Source: Thermophilibacter provencensis (GTDB lineage Bacteria > Actinomycetota > Coriobacteriia > Coriobacteriales > Atopobiaceae). Taken from it: 64,000 bases of DNA. The notes below the pieces were generated by a model. The model did no database searches and was not told where the DNA came from. It saw nothing but the letters and a program-made list of their open reading frames with translations. This document shows, piece after piece, positions 25,763-36,642 of this stretch (within the stretch, counting starts at the first letter, position 1; each line of letters begins with the position of its first letter). Location of the stretch: positions 62,001-126,000 of the forward strand of contig NZ_JAUDEA010000005.1 in assembly GCF_030372065.1 (NCBI RefSeq). The letters run 5' to 3'. Position numbers and translations under genes: made by a program.

Positions 25763-26146
25763 ATGACCGCAGAGAGTCCGGTCGATCTGTTTGACCTGCA
25801 TATCGCCCACGTTGGCATCAATGCCCAGAGCCCCCAGGAGGCCGAGGGCGTGGCCAACCTCCTCTGTGCGCTGCTCGGGATCGAGCGGGGCGAGGAACCC
25901 TTCCCCGTCTCCGCGTTTGCCGGCACTCTCGTTGAGGTCATGAACAACGGCGGTCGGGGAGAGAAGGGCCACATCGGCCTACACGTTAACGACATCGATG
26001 CCGCCATCGCTTGGTACGAGTCGCGCGGCATCGAGTTTGACGAGCGCTCCCGCACCCTCTGCCCTGACGGCTCCGGCCGCACCTACCTCATCTACTTCAA
26101 GGAGCAGATCGCTGGCTTTGCGATCCACCTCACCATCGCGGACTAG
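25763..26146 (+). CDS. Stand-alone VOC-fold protein resembling a KDPG-aldolase tail domain
   Basis: A 127-residue glyoxalase/VOC-fold protein. It opens DLHIAHVGINAQSPQEAEGV, has VEVMNNGGRGEKGHIGLHVN, then AIAWYESRGIEFDE and ends AGFAIHLTIAD. From memory of the family, this pattern matches the C-terminal VOC domain that some Firmicutes fuse to 2-keto-3-deoxy-6-phosphogluconate aldolase, but here it stands alone. His residues in HIAHVG and HIGLHV could bind metal. A TATACT at 25726-25731 is a probable -10. Substrate unknown; it may share a transcript with the ABC-F gene 15 bases downstream. Confidence 0.75.
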   Translation: MTAESPVDLFDLHIAHVGINAQSPQEAEGVANLLCALLGIERGEEPFPVSAFAGTLVEVMNNGGRGEKGHIGLHVNDIDAAIAWYESRGIEFDERSRTLCPDGSGRTYLIYFKEQIAGFAIHLTIAD

Positions 26147-26161
26147 CACAAGGATAAGCAC

Positions 26162-28142
<1,981 letters not shown>

Positions 28143-28150
<8 letters not shown>

Positions 28151-28436
28151 GACCCTGCTCCCGAGCCTTCTTCGCGTGCTCGCACGGGTGCTTAGGGTAT
28201 GCGCCTGGGTGCTCGTTGCGCTTGTCGTGGCAGATGCCGTGCTGCCCGCGGGGCCTCGTGCGCTGCTCCTGCCGGTCAACTCACTCATCTCTCAGCTCAT
28301 GCCGGCTCCGATGAGCGGTCTCTTCGTCTTTCAGACGCCCTTTGAGGGCGCCTTCAGGGGAGACTTTGCCATCGTTGCTATAGTGTTGCTCGTGCTCGAC
28401 TGGATCTGCTGTCGCGTTTCTGCCTCGCTGCGCTAG
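28143..28436 (+). CDS. Small membrane protein of unknown function
   Basis: A 97-residue protein with two or three hydrophobic segments (about 15-33, 40-58 and 73-90). I do not recognise a family. It overlaps the end of the ABC-F gene by eight bases (GTGAGTAG) and is followed 21 bases later by an M50 protease, so it appears to be a real coupled gene in the operon. The start is GTG 28143. Low complexity in Leu/Val limits what can be said. Confidence 0.6.
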
Positions 28437-28457
28437 CGCCGCGAGAGGGGAGAGGCC

Positions 28458-29159
28458 GTGCTCTACTCAACCGAACAGCTCGTCTCCATTGCGGTGACCG
28501 TGCTCCTCGTGATGTTCTCGGCCATCGTGCACGAGGTCGCCCACGGGTGGGTTGCCTATCGTCTCGGGGACCCCACGGCCAAGGAGGCGGGCCGCCTCAC
28601 GCTTGATCCGCGCGCCCATCTCGACGGCTTTGGCTCAGTTCTGCTGCCGCTCATCATGGCATTTCTCGGCGGGCCGGTCTTTGCCTTTGCGCGCCCGGTG
28701 CCCTATAACCCCTACCGGCTGCGCCACCCGCGCAGGGACGAGCTCCTCGTTGCCTTGGCGGGGCCTGCCTCCAACGTGCTCCAGGCGCTCGTTGGCACGG
28801 CTCTTCTCGGCGCGTTCTGGTCCCTTGCTCCGGGCGCCTACGCATCCGGCACGCTCTCCCTCGAACTGGTGGGGGGCACCCTCGATCTGCTCACAACCTA
28901 CGTCTACGTGAACCTGGTGCTCTGCTTCTTCAACCTCATTCCCTTCCCGCCGCTCGACGGCTCCAAGGTGGTCCTCTTCTTCCTCAAGGGGGATGCGAGA
29001 AGAAAGTTCTACGAGCTCAGCCAGTACGCGATGGTGGGACTCATCCTCATTCTCTACGTTCTGCCCACCGTCTTGGGCTTTGACCCGCTCGGCATCTATC
29101 TCAACGCCACCGCGGGCAGGTTCTATGACGCGCTCGTCACGCTGGCAACGGGGGTGTAG
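28458..29159 (+). CDS. Site-2 protease family (M50) membrane protein
   Basis: A compact intramembrane zinc protease of 233 residues without a PDZ domain, of the YwhC/SpoIVFB-like group. HEVAHGWVAYRLGD carries the HExxH zinc site in the first hydrophobic segment, and FFNLIPFPPLDGSKV carries the second Asp ligand. Five to six membrane segments are predicted. In many Gram-positive bacteria this gene directly precedes scpA-scpB-rluB, as here, four bases separating it from scpA. Start GTG 28458 follows GAGAGGGGAGAGG. Confidence 0.9.
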   Translation: MLYSTEQLVSIAVTVLLVMFSAIVHEVAHGWVAYRLGDPTAKEAGRLTLDPRAHLDGFGSVLLPLIMAFLGGPVFAFARPVPYNPYRLRHPRRDELLVALAGPASNVLQALVGTALLGAFWSLAPGAYASGTLSLELVGGTLDLLTTYVYVNLVLCFFNLIPFPPLDGSKVVLFFLKGDARRKFYELSQYAMVGLILILYVLPTVLGFDPLGIYLNATAGRFYDALVTLATGV

Positions 29160-29162
29160 GCC

Positions 29163-30038
29163 GTGTCGTACCGCGTCCGCACCCAGACCTACTCCGGTCC
29201 CTTTGACCTGCTTCTCCAGCTGGTGAGCAGGCAGAAGGTCACCATTGGCTCCATCTCCATCTCCGAGGTCGCAAACCAGTACCTCGAGGAGGTCGAGCGC
29301 ATGGCCGACCTTGACCTCGACGTCGCGAGCGACTTTGTCCTCGTTGCCTCAACGCTTCTTGACATCAAGGCCGCGTCGCTCGTTCCCGACGAGGCGATCA
29401 GGCGCTCGGTGGACGAGCTTGACGAGGAGGGCGACGACCTCGAGGGGCTTACCCCCGACGAGGCGCGCGAGGTTCTCATTGCCCGCCTCATTGCCTATAA
29501 GCAGTTCAGGGGCGCCGCCTCGGCTCTCGCCGCCCGTGCGGAGGCAGAGGGTCGCATGCACCCCAGGACCATCGGGCCCGACCCCGAGTTCCTGGGCCTC
29601 ATGCCGGACTATCTCGAGGGCATCACGCTGCGCAGCCTCGCCGTCATCTGTGCGGACATCGACAGCCGTCGAGAGACCTTCCTGCTTGAGGCGGAGCACG
29701 TGGCCCCCAAGCGTCTTCCCGTTGCGCTCACCGTTGCCGCCGTCGACCGGCTCGTGCGCGGCCGCGGCCGGGTGAGCTTCTCGGAGCTCATTGACGGGCA
29801 GGAGACGCCCGAGGTCGTTGTGGCCAACTTCCTCGCCATCCTCGAGCTCTACAAGCGCGGGCTTGCCACCATCCGCCAGGACGAGCTCTTCGGTGACATC
29901 CTCATCGATCACGTTGAGGGTGCCGCGCCCTACGAGCTCGACGAGTCCGTTCTCGCCGAGATTGAGGCCGAGGGCGACTATCCCCAGCAAACCGACGTTT
30001 CCGCCGCCCCGGCGGCTGTTGCGACCAGCGAGAGGTGA
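29163..30038 (+). CDS. scpA: Segregation and condensation protein A
   Basis: Kleisin subunit of the SMC-ScpAB condensin. The 291-residue protein has the N-terminal GPFDLLLQLVSRQKVTIGSI, YLEEVERMADLDLDVASDFV and a C-terminal winged-helix region (VVANFLAILELYKRGLATI) that closes on the SMC head, then about 35 disordered residues. Start GTG 29163. It overlaps scpB; ScpA bridges SMC heads and ScpB dimers. Confidence 0.95.
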   Translation: MSYRVRTQTYSGPFDLLLQLVSRQKVTIGSISISEVANQYLEEVERMADLDLDVASDFVLVASTLLDIKAASLVPDEAIRRSVDELDEEGDDLEGLTPDEAREVLIARLIAYKQFRGAASALAARAEAEGRMHPRTIGPDPEFLGLMPDYLEGITLRSLAVICADIDSRRETFLLEAEHVAPKRLPVALTVAAVDRLVRGRGRVSFSELIDGQETPEVVVANFLAILELYKRGLATIRQDELFGDILIDHVEGAAPYELDESVLAEIEAEGDYPQQTDVSAAPAAVATSER

Positions 30039-30043
30039 TGACC

Positions 30044-30763
30044 ATGCCAGGACTTGAGAGGCTCGAGTCTGGTTCGCTCAAGGGGCTGCTCGAGGCCCTG
30101 CTGCTCGTCTCTGACGACTCCGTGCCCGCCACCGAGCTCGCGCGCGCTGCGGGTGCGGAGCCCGGGGAGGTTGCCTCCACGCTCGCCGAGCTCGCCGCAG
30201 AATACGAGGACGCCAACCGCGGCTTCCAGCTGCGCGAGGTGGCTGGGGGATGGCGGCTCTTCACGCACCCCGCCTACCATGACCAGGTTGCGGACTACGT
30301 GCTCTCCTGGGACACGCGTCGCCTCTCTCAGGCCGCCCTCGAGACGCTCGCCGTCATCGCCTACCATCAGCCCGTCACGCGCGAGGGCGTGCGCGCCATC
30401 CGTGGCGTCAACTCGGACGGCGTCATCGCCTCACTTCGCGAGAAGGGCCTCGTTCGCGAGGTCGGTCGCGAGAGGGACCGCGGCCAGGCCCAGCTCTGGG
30501 GCACCACGCGCCTCTTCCTCGAGCACTTTGGGCTGAGGAGCCTGCGCGAGCTGCCGCCGCTCGAGGACTTTGCCCCCGATGAGGAGTCCCGCCGCTTCAT
30601 CCGTGAGCGGCTCTCCGGGCGCTCCATCCAGTCGACGCTCGAGGAGGCGGAGGCAGATATCGACGAGGAGCGCGCGCTGCTCGAGGACTACGACGAGGAT
30701 GGGGTCGCCGACGATGCCGCCGGCTCCGCTTCCGGGGAAACGGGCGTGAGCGAAGATGAGTGA
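30044..30763 (+). CDS. scpB: Segregation and condensation protein B
   Basis: Dimeric winged-helix partner of ScpA. Seen: LKGLLEALLLVSDDSVPATEL, FQLREVAGGWRLFTHP, LSQAALETLAVIAYHQPVTR and the RGVNSDGVIASLREKGLV helix-turn-helix, then GRAQLWGTT-like QAQLWGTTRLFLEHFGL. The C-terminal 60 residues are acidic. GAGAGG at 30030-30035 best fits ATG 30044; GTG 30035 and ATG 30038 are possible. It overlaps rluB by eight bases. Confidence 0.95.
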   Translation: MPGLERLESGSLKGLLEALLLVSDDSVPATELARAAGAEPGEVASTLAELAAEYEDANRGFQLREVAGGWRLFTHPAYHDQVADYVLSWDTRRLSQAALETLAVIAYHQPVTREGVRAIRGVNSDGVIASLREKGLVREVGRERDRGQAQLWGTTRLFLEHFGLRSLRELPPLEDFAPDEESRRFIRERLSGRSIQSTLEEAEADIDEERALLEDYDEDGVADDAAGSASGETGVSEDE

Positions 30764-31577
30764 TCCCATCCGTGAGGACGGGCTCTACCCCATGCGCCTG
30801 CAGCGCTTTCTCGCGCGCGCGGGCGTTGCGAGCAGGCGCGGCTCGGAACGGCTCATGACCGCGGGCCGCGTGCGCGTGAACGGCGTCGTGGTGAGCGAGC
30901 TTGGCAGCAAGGTCGACCCGGCCCATGACGTGGTGACCGTCGACGGGGTGGAGTGCCGCATCGCGACGGGTCCCACCTGCCTCATGCTCTACAAGCCCGT
31001 GGGCTACCTCACCACGATGAGCGACCCCTACGGTCGCCCGACGGTGGCCGACCTCGTTCCCGTGGCCGATCACCCCGGCCTCTACCCGGTGGGCAGGCTT
31101 GACATGGACACCACGGGCCTCCTGCTGTTCACGACCGACGGTGACCTCGGGCAGGCGCTGCTTCACCCGTCGCGCCACGTGACCAAGCACTACGTTGCCC
31201 TCGTCTCCGGGACGCCCGACGAGCGCGACCTTGACCGGCTGCGCGCGGGCGTGATGCTCGAGGACGGGCCTGCCGCCCCGGCGCGCGCGGAGCTCCTCTC
31301 GCCGCGCGACCCGCTCTTCTCGGTGGTGGCTCCCCATGGCGCGGGCCGTACGGGAGGCGGCGAGAAGAACGCGGTGGTGGGGCTCACCATCCACGAGGGC
31401 CGCAAGCACCAGGTGAAGAAGATGATGCAGGCGGTGGGCCATAAGGTGCTCCGTCTGCACCGCGACGCGTTTGGGCCGCTCGCGCTTTCCGGAATTGTGG
31501 AGGGCGCGTGGCGCGAGCTGAGCGAGAATGAGACCAGGGCGCTCGAGGCGCTCTGCAAAGGAAGGGAGCACCAGTGA
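30756..31577 (+). CDS. rluB: Pseudouridine synthase, RluB family
   Basis: Isomerises a uridine in 23S rRNA (position 2605 in E. coli numbering for RluB). The 273-residue protein has an N-terminal S4 RNA-binding domain (MRLQRFLARAGVASRRGSER, VRVNGVVV) and the catalytic motif YPVGRLDMDTTGLLLFTTDG with the nucleophilic Asp, then GRKHQVKKMMQAVGHKVLRL. The scpB-rluB-cmk order is widely conserved. It overlaps cmk by four bases. Confidence 0.93.
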   Translation: MSDPIREDGLYPMRLQRFLARAGVASRRGSERLMTAGRVRVNGVVVSELGSKVDPAHDVVTVDGVECRIATGPTCLMLYKPVGYLTTMSDPYGRPTVADLVPVADHPGLYPVGRLDMDTTGLLLFTTDGDLGQALLHPSRHVTKHYVALVSGTPDERDLDRLRAGVMLEDGPAAPARAELLSPRDPLFSVVAPHGAGRTGGGEKNAVVGLTIHEGRKHQVKKMMQAVGHKVLRLHRDAFGPLALSGIVEGAWRELSENETRALEALCKGREHQ

Positions 31578-32281
31578 TCGTTGCCATTGACGGGCCGTCC
31601 GGCTCGGGAAAGTCCTCCGTCGCGCGCGAGGTGGCGCGCCGTTGCGGCCTTACCTACCTGGACACGGGCGCCATGTACCGCTCCGTTGCGTTCACGTGCC
31701 TCGATGGCGGCGTTGACCCCGAGGACGCCGAGGCCGTCGCTCGCGTTGCCCGGGAGATCGACATCGAGTTCCAGACGGACGAGGGCGGCCAGCGCGTGCG
31801 CGCCAACGGGAAGGACGTGACGAGCCAGATCCGCACCCCCGAGGTCGAGCTTGCGGTCTCTCCCGTCTCCGCAAACCCCGCCGTCCGCGAGGTCATGGTT
31901 GCCCTCCAGCGCCGCGCGGGCGAGCGCGGCGACGTGGTCGCCGAGGGGCGCGACATTGGCACCGTTGTCTTTCCCGCCGCGGACGTGAAGGTCTTTCTCA
32001 GCGCCTCGCCCGAGGCCCGCGCGCGCCGTCGCGCCGTGCAGCGCGGTGGGGGCAACCTTGCGACGGGGGAGAACGTTGTCGTTGACGAGGCCGCCGAGAA
32101 GGCGATTCTTGCCGACCTCGTGCGCCGCGACGAATACGACTCCACGCGCGAGGCCTCCCCCCTGCGCCCCGCCGAGGACGCCGTGCGCATTGACTCCTCC
32201 GACCTCTCCTTTGAGCAGGTGGTCGCGACCATCCTCGCCCTCTCTCCCGAGCTTGCCGCCCGTGCCGAGAGGAGCGCCTAA
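31574..32281 (+). CDS. cmk: Cytidylate kinase
   Basis: Phosphorylates CMP and dCMP. The 235-residue protein has the P-loop IDGPSGSGKSSVAREVA, LDTGAMYRS, the NMP-binding insert with VSPVSANPAVREVMVALQR and EGRDIGTVVFP, and the lid region. Start GTG 31574, overlapping rluB by four bases; it overlaps plsC by one base (TAATG). Confidence 0.95.
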   Translation: MIVAIDGPSGSGKSSVAREVARRCGLTYLDTGAMYRSVAFTCLDGGVDPEDAEAVARVAREIDIEFQTDEGGQRVRANGKDVTSQIRTPEVELAVSPVSANPAVREVMVALQRRAGERGDVVAEGRDIGTVVFPAADVKVFLSASPEARARRRAVQRGGGNLATGENVVVDEAAEKAILADLVRRDEYDSTREASPLRPAEDAVRIDSSDLSFEQVVATILALSPELAARAERSA

Positions 32282-33021
32282 TGGCCGAGAAGGACGACGC
32301 CGCCCAGGCCGGGGGCCGCATGCGCGCCTTTGCGGGCAACAGCTTTGACGACTACTACGACCACGACATCCGCGAGCACCCGCTTCCCGGGCGGCTCTTC
32401 ATCGGAGCGATCGTGCGCATCCTCTGGGTGATCACCAAGTTCCTGTGGCCGTGGAAGATCGAGGGCGCCGAGCGCCTGCTGAATGACGCGCGCGGCCGCA
32501 TCCTCATCATGAACCACGAGTCCATGCTCGACCCGGTGGTCGTCGTGGTCACGATGTGGCTCGCGCACGTTCCCGTGCGCATCGTCTACAAGAGCGACTT
32601 TGACCGAATCAGGCCCGCCACGTGGCTCTTCTCACGTGCAGGCGGCTTTCCCGTGGAGCGCGGCACCGCGGACATGAAGACGGTCCGCCGCGCCCGCGCC
32701 ATGCTCATGCGCGGCGAGTGCGTGCTCATCTACCCCGAGGGTACCCGCGTGCGCGACGACGCGGACGAGAAGCCCCACGGCGGCTACGCCATCATGGCCC
32801 AGCTCGCCAAGGCACCGGTTCAGCCCATCGCCATCATTGGTGCCCGTCACCTGCGCTTTAGGCGACCCGTGCTCATGCGGGTGGGGGAGCCCATCGAGTG
32901 GGGCGACCTTTCCGCCCAGAAGCGCAAGGAGCAGCTCGCCGAGATGGAGCGCACGGGTATGGAGCGCGTCTACCAGCTGCGCAACGACCTGCGTGCCGAG
33001 CACCCCGAGGTGAGGGACTGA
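32281..33021 (+). CDS. plsC: 1-acyl-glycerol-3-phosphate acyltransferase (PlsC-like)
   Basis: Second acylation step in phosphatidic-acid synthesis at the membrane. The 246-residue protein has the H-x4-D catalytic block as NHESMLD, the substrate block GGFPVERGTADM, the third block VLIYPEGTR and AKAPVQPIAIIGA. One hydrophobic segment lies near residues 40-58. With PlsY (38402), CdsA (13264) and PgsA (53226) it completes much of phosphatidylglycerol-phosphate synthesis in this window. It overlaps ispH by one base. Confidence 0.88.
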   Translation: MAEKDDAAQAGGRMRAFAGNSFDDYYDHDIREHPLPGRLFIGAIVRILWVITKFLWPWKIEGAERLLNDARGRILIMNHESMLDPVVVVVTMWLAHVPVRIVYKSDFDRIRPATWLFSRAGGFPVERGTADMKTVRRARAMLMRGECVLIYPEGTRVRDDADEKPHGGYAIMAQLAKAPVQPIAIIGARHLRFRRPVLMRVGEPIEWGDLSAQKRKEQLAEMERTGMERVYQLRNDLRAEHPEVRD

Positions 33022-33863
33022 TGCCCGAGATTCGCGTTGCCGGCGAGGCGGGCGCCTGCTACGGCGTGGAGCGCGCCCTCCAGATGGTGGAGTCCGCCGC
33101 GGCGGAGGGCGCGGGCGTGGTTCACACGCTCGGGCCCCTCATCCACAACCCGCGCGTCATCTCCGATCTTGCCGCCCGCGGCGTGGACGCCGTGGGCTCG
33201 CCTGAGGAGGCGGCCGGCGACACGCTCCTCCTGCGCACGCACGGGACGGTTCCCGAGGAGGAGGCGCGGGCGCGCGAGCTCTGCTCCCGCGTGCTCGACG
33301 CCACGTGCCCCTTTGTGAAGAAGGTCCACCTTGCGGCGGAGCGCCTCTCGAGCGAGGGCTACCAGGTCGTCGTGGTGGGGGAGGCGGGTCACCCCGAGGT
33401 GGAGGCAACGCTGCCGCACGCGCCCGGCGCGGTGGTGGTGGGCTCCGCCGAGCAGGCCGCTGCGCTCCCGCACGCGCGCAAGGTGGGCGTTGTGGTGCAG
33501 ACGACGGCGCGCCGCGCGCTTCTTGCCGAGGTGGTCGAGGCGCTTCTCGGCGTGGCCGAGGAGGTGCGCGTCATCAACACCATCTGCGAGGCAACGTCCG
33601 GCCACCAGGCCGCCGCCGAGCGGCTCGCGCGCGAGGCGGACGTGATGATCGTCATCGGCGGGCGCATCTCTGCCAACACCACGCGTCTTGCGGAGATCTC
33701 CGCGGCGTGCTGCCCCAGGACGCATCACGTTGAGGGTGCTGACGAGCTGCGTGCCGAGTGGTTCTCCGGCGCGGACCTCATTGGCATCACGGCCGGCGCC
33801 AGCACGCCGGCGTCGCAGATCGAGGCCGTTCGGACAGAGATCGAGCGGATGGTGGGCGCCTAG
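33021..33863 (+). CDS. ispH: 4-hydroxy-3-methylbut-2-enyl diphosphate reductase
   Basis: Last MEP-pathway enzyme, a [4Fe-4S] protein making IPP and DMAPP. The 280-residue protein has cluster ligand Cys13 in GACYGVERAL, the second in DATCPFVKK and the third in NTICEATSGHQ, with TLGPLIHNPRVI, the catalytic Glu in GHPEVEATL and ITAGASTP. Other bacteria often fuse it to plsC or S1; here plsC and ispH are separate but overlapping genes. Its TAG stop shares the palindrome CTAG with the stop of the convergent DUF512 gene. Confidence 0.95.
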   Translation: MPEIRVAGEAGACYGVERALQMVESAAAEGAGVVHTLGPLIHNPRVISDLAARGVDAVGSPEEAAGDTLLLRTHGTVPEEEARARELCSRVLDATCPFVKKVHLAAERLSSEGYQVVVVGEAGHPEVEATLPHAPGAVVVGSAEQAAALPHARKVGVVVQTTARRALLAEVVEALLGVAEEVRVINTICEATSGHQAAAERLAREADVMIVIGGRISANTTRLAEISAACCPRTHHVEGADELRAEWFSGADLIGITAGASTPASQIEAVRTEIERMVGA

Positions 33864-35251
33864 GGGCGCTTACCGTCGAGCGCGGCGAGAAGGGCGTCGA
33901 GGTAGTCTCCGGGGTTGGGGACGCTTACCGCGCACGCCGCGCCGCGGTGCCCGAGCTCATCGAGGATGCGGGCCTGCGTGTCCCCGTCAAGCGTGAGCTT
34001 GTCAAAGTTGAACATGACCTCGGGAAGGACCACGAGGGTCCCGGCGAGGCCTTCGGGGAGCTGGGCGAGCAGGTCCTCCGAGACGATGAGCCCCGTCACG
34101 TTGACGTCCCCGCCAAAGTAGTCGTTGCGTATCGCGAACGTGCGCACGCGGCCCGCCGGCGAGGCGGTCTTGCAGAAGGCGTCGATCGTCTCGCGCGCGG
34201 CCTCGCCGCAGACGAGCAGCGCCTGGAGGCTCTTCTCGGCAAGCCGCGCGTCGATTTGAGCGAGCTCTGGGGCGCGCTCGCGCGCGACGAGGGCCGTCTC
34301 GTCCAGAAAGCTCCTGAGCATGCCGATGCCGTCGTAGAACTGCGGGTAGCCGTCGTAGGTCTCCGCGGCGGGAACGGGCAGCTGGGCGTCCACGTAGAAC
34401 TCGTCCGAGAGCTGGAAGCGCGTGATGCCGAGCGTCTTGCGCGCGCGGGCCTGATAGGGCTCAAGGAGGCACACCACGTTGCGCGACGCCTCGAGGTCGT
34501 CGGAGTACGAGCTGTGGAAGCGGCGGCTGTGCTTGGTGTAGCCGAGTGGGACGATGGCGAGCGAGGTGATGCCCGGGCGAGCCTCCACCCAGTCGAGCGT
34601 GGCGCGCAGCTCCTCGCCGTCGTTGATGCCCGGGCAGAGCACGATCTGCGCGTGAACCTCAATGCCGGCGGAGAGGATCCTCTCGAGCACGTCGATGCCG
34701 CGCTGGGCGTGGCGGCCGATGAGCGAGCGGCGGACCTCGGGGGTTATGGCGTGGATGGAGACGTTCATCGGGGAGAGGCCGCAGGTGATGATGCGCTCGG
34801 CCTCGTCGTCCGTGACGTTGGTGAGGGTGACGAAGTTTCCCTGCAAAAACGAGAGGCGGTAGTCGTCGTCGCGCAGCGTGAGCGTGGCGCGGGCCTCGGG
34901 CGGCAGCATTGCCATGAAGCAGAACTGGCACGCGTTCACGCAGGTGCGAATGCCGTCAAAGAGCACGTCGGTGAAGTCGACGCCCCAGTCCTGGCCGGGT
35001 TCGCGCCAGAGCTCGCAGGGGGTCGTCGTGTCGTCGCGCGGGTCAAAGACCTCGAGCTCGCAGCATGCGTCGTCTGCCTCCCAGCGCCAGTCGATGATGT
35101 CGCGGGGCTCGACGCCGTTCACGGAGACGATGCGCATGCCGGGCTCGATGCCCGCCTCCCAGGCGGGGCTGCCCTCCTCAACGCCCGCGACCCAGGCGCC
35201 CGTTGCCTGTGGGCGCGTTGACGCGTAGTCCGCGCGCTTCTGCTCTGCCAT
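33860..35251 (-). CDS. PDZ / radical-SAM-like / DUF512 protein
   Basis: A 463-residue protein of the family often found next to der in Gram-positive bacteria. Domains in order: PDZ-like (about 20-80, SPAWEAGIEPGMRIVSVNG), a radical-SAM-like barrel with cysteines in CVNACQFCFM (near residue 115), MNVSIHAITPEVR and HAQIVLCPGINDG, and a C-terminal DUF512 domain (about 250-463). The CxxxCxxC pattern would bind a cluster, but activity has not been shown for this family that I know of. GGGGGAAG precedes minus-strand ATG 35251; an upstream ATG at 35278 lacks a site. der lies 1.8 kb away on the other strand. Confidence 0.87.
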   Translation of the reverse strand: MAEQKRADYASTRPQATGAWVAGVEEGSPAWEAGIEPGMRIVSVNGVEPRDIIDWRWEADDACCELEVFDPRDDTTTPCELWREPGQDWGVDFTDVLFDGIRTCVNACQFCFMAMLPPEARATLTLRDDDYRLSFLQGNFVTLTNVTDDEAERIITCGLSPMNVSIHAITPEVRRSLIGRHAQRGIDVLERILSAGIEVHAQIVLCPGINDGEELRATLDWVEARPGITSLAIVPLGYTKHSRRFHSSYSDDLEASRNVVCLLEPYQARARKTLGITRFQLSDEFYVDAQLPVPAAETYDGYPQFYDGIGMLRSFLDETALVARERAPELAQIDARLAEKSLQALLVCGEAARETIDAFCKTASPAGRVRTFAIRNDYFGGDVNVTGLIVSEDLLAQLPEGLAGTLVVLPEVMFNFDKLTLDGDTQARILDELGHRGAACAVSVPNPGDYLDALLAALDGKRP

Positions 35252-35274
35252 GCTTCCCCCGTTCTTCTCGGCAG

Positions 35275-36396
35275 TCATTGTGCCACAGCGGGGGAGAGGG
35301 TGCCTGCGCCCACCGTCTCACCATCAAAGTCGCGAGCGCCCGACATCACGAGCGGAGGGTCCCGATTTGTCCAGTGAAGCCCGTCGGCACGGGCGAGCCT
35401 GGCGTTGAGGCCCGCCTTGCGCTCGGCCCAGAGCCTCGACTCCTGCTCGGTGAGCACCGGTTCGGGCAGGCCGAGGTCATGACGGATGCACCTTGCGAGC
35501 CAGTCGAGGTAGGCGATGTCGTCATAGTGCTCCTTTGCGATCTCGTAGTCCTTGATGTCGCGGGCGAGAAGCTCATTTCTCCTGTTGATGTCCTTTGACT
35601 CCTGCTGCTCGTCACGGTGGTAGGCGCCCTGGTAGTCCACGGCAACCGCCTTGAACGGCGTGGGGGCATCGCCTGCATGGTCTGGCGCGAGCAGGATGAT
35701 GTCCGGCTTTCTGATCCTCTGCGCGGCCTCGCCGAGGATTGCCCCCGCGCGCTCAACCGCAACCGGGTCGTTGAGCCCGACCACCTTGATGTCATAGCCG
35801 CCGTGCCGCATGTCCAGCTCAAATCTGTGACACGTCCTGCTCTCCTGCGGCGAGCCCGAGCGGTCGCGCGCGTGCTGGAGCACGCGCCGCAGCTTTCTCG
35901 TGCCGCGGACGGGTCCCAGCTCGTCAAGGAACGATGAGATGCGACTTACGCTTGTCAGAGGTTCTTCTCGCTTGACGAGGCCGCTCTTGGCGATTGGCTG
36001 GATTCCGTAATACCCGCAGAGCTCGTCGACCAGCATGAGCAGCTCCGTCTCTGTGGCGTACTCGGTCATCTGGAGTGCCACGAGCTCCGGCGACGCGCAG
36101 GCAACGTTGGGCGTGAGGCGCACGTGCGAGTTCTCGGGATATCTCTTGAGCGCGATGTGGGCGACTGCCAATTTTGACCTGTGCCGCCCCGCGTCGCTGC
36201 TAACGATCATGTGCAGGGGGAGCGTTGCGCCCGCCAGCTGCCTGACGTTTGCTGTGATGCGCTCAACTTCGGCGACGCTCGGCATGCGCTTGGGGATCAG
36301 CTCGTCTGGCACAAACGTTGCGGAGCGCAGCAGCCGGCCCGAGTCCCAGCGGCGGAGTATCTCGAGTGCGGTGATATGTGAGAAGAAGGCGTCCAT
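35275..36396 (-). CDS. Probable AbiEi-like / VSR-nuclease-fold protein
   Basis: A 373-residue protein I recognise only loosely. The N-terminal third (MDAFFSHITALEILRRWDSG) and the middle resemble the AbiEi-antitoxin-like proteins of actinobacteria. The C-terminal third has KPDIILL, then AVAVDYQGAYHRDEQQ, SKDINRRNELLA and KDYEIAKEHYDDIAYLD, an arrangement like the VSR/DUF559 PD-(D/E)xK fold (acidic residue, Q-x-x-x-H, D-x-x-R-R-N). No toxin gene is adjacent. It lies 24 bases upstream of the DUF512 gene on the same strand, so they may be cotranscribed. No clear ribosome-binding site precedes ATG 36396. Function is inference. Confidence 0.6.
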   Translation of the reverse strand: MDAFFSHITALEILRRWDSGRLLRSATFVPDELIPKRMPSVAEVERITANVRQLAGATLPLHMIVSSDAGRHRSKLAVAHIALKRYPENSHVRLTPNVACASPELVALQMTEYATETELLMLVDELCGYYGIQPIAKSGLVKREEPLTSVSRISSFLDELGPVRGTRKLRRVLQHARDRSGSPQESRTCHRFELDMRHGGYDIKVVGLNDPVAVERAGAILGEAAQRIRKPDIILLAPDHAGDAPTPFKAVAVDYQGAYHRDEQQESKDINRRNELLARDIKDYEIAKEHYDDIAYLDWLARCIRHDLGLPEPVLTEQESRLWAERKAGLNARLARADGLHWTNRDPPLVMSGARDFDGETVGAGTLSPAVAQ

Positions 36397-36642
36397 GAGC
36401 CTAGGGTATTTCTGGGCGCGGGCGTTGGGGCCGAGATTCCAAGAAAGTCGAACACGAACCTTACGCGGGACTTGCCGGTATCTGGCAAGATTTGTATCCG
36501 TGCAGCTACGAGGTATCGCTTGACATAAGGAACTGTACTAGAAATTAAATCGATGCGCAGGGCTCATCTTGTGTTTCTCGGCGACGGGCGCTGCATCGCG
36601 GTTTCTGTCGTCGCGTTATGTCCCTTGCGGGCCCAACTCCGC
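36397..36642. other. AT-richer intergenic segment before the hairpin array
   Basis: Holds the upstream region of the minus-strand gene and, on the plus strand, TTGACA at 36520-36525 with TTAAAT at 36545-36550 (19-base spacer), a possible weak promoter reading into the array. No gene seen. Confidence 0.4.
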
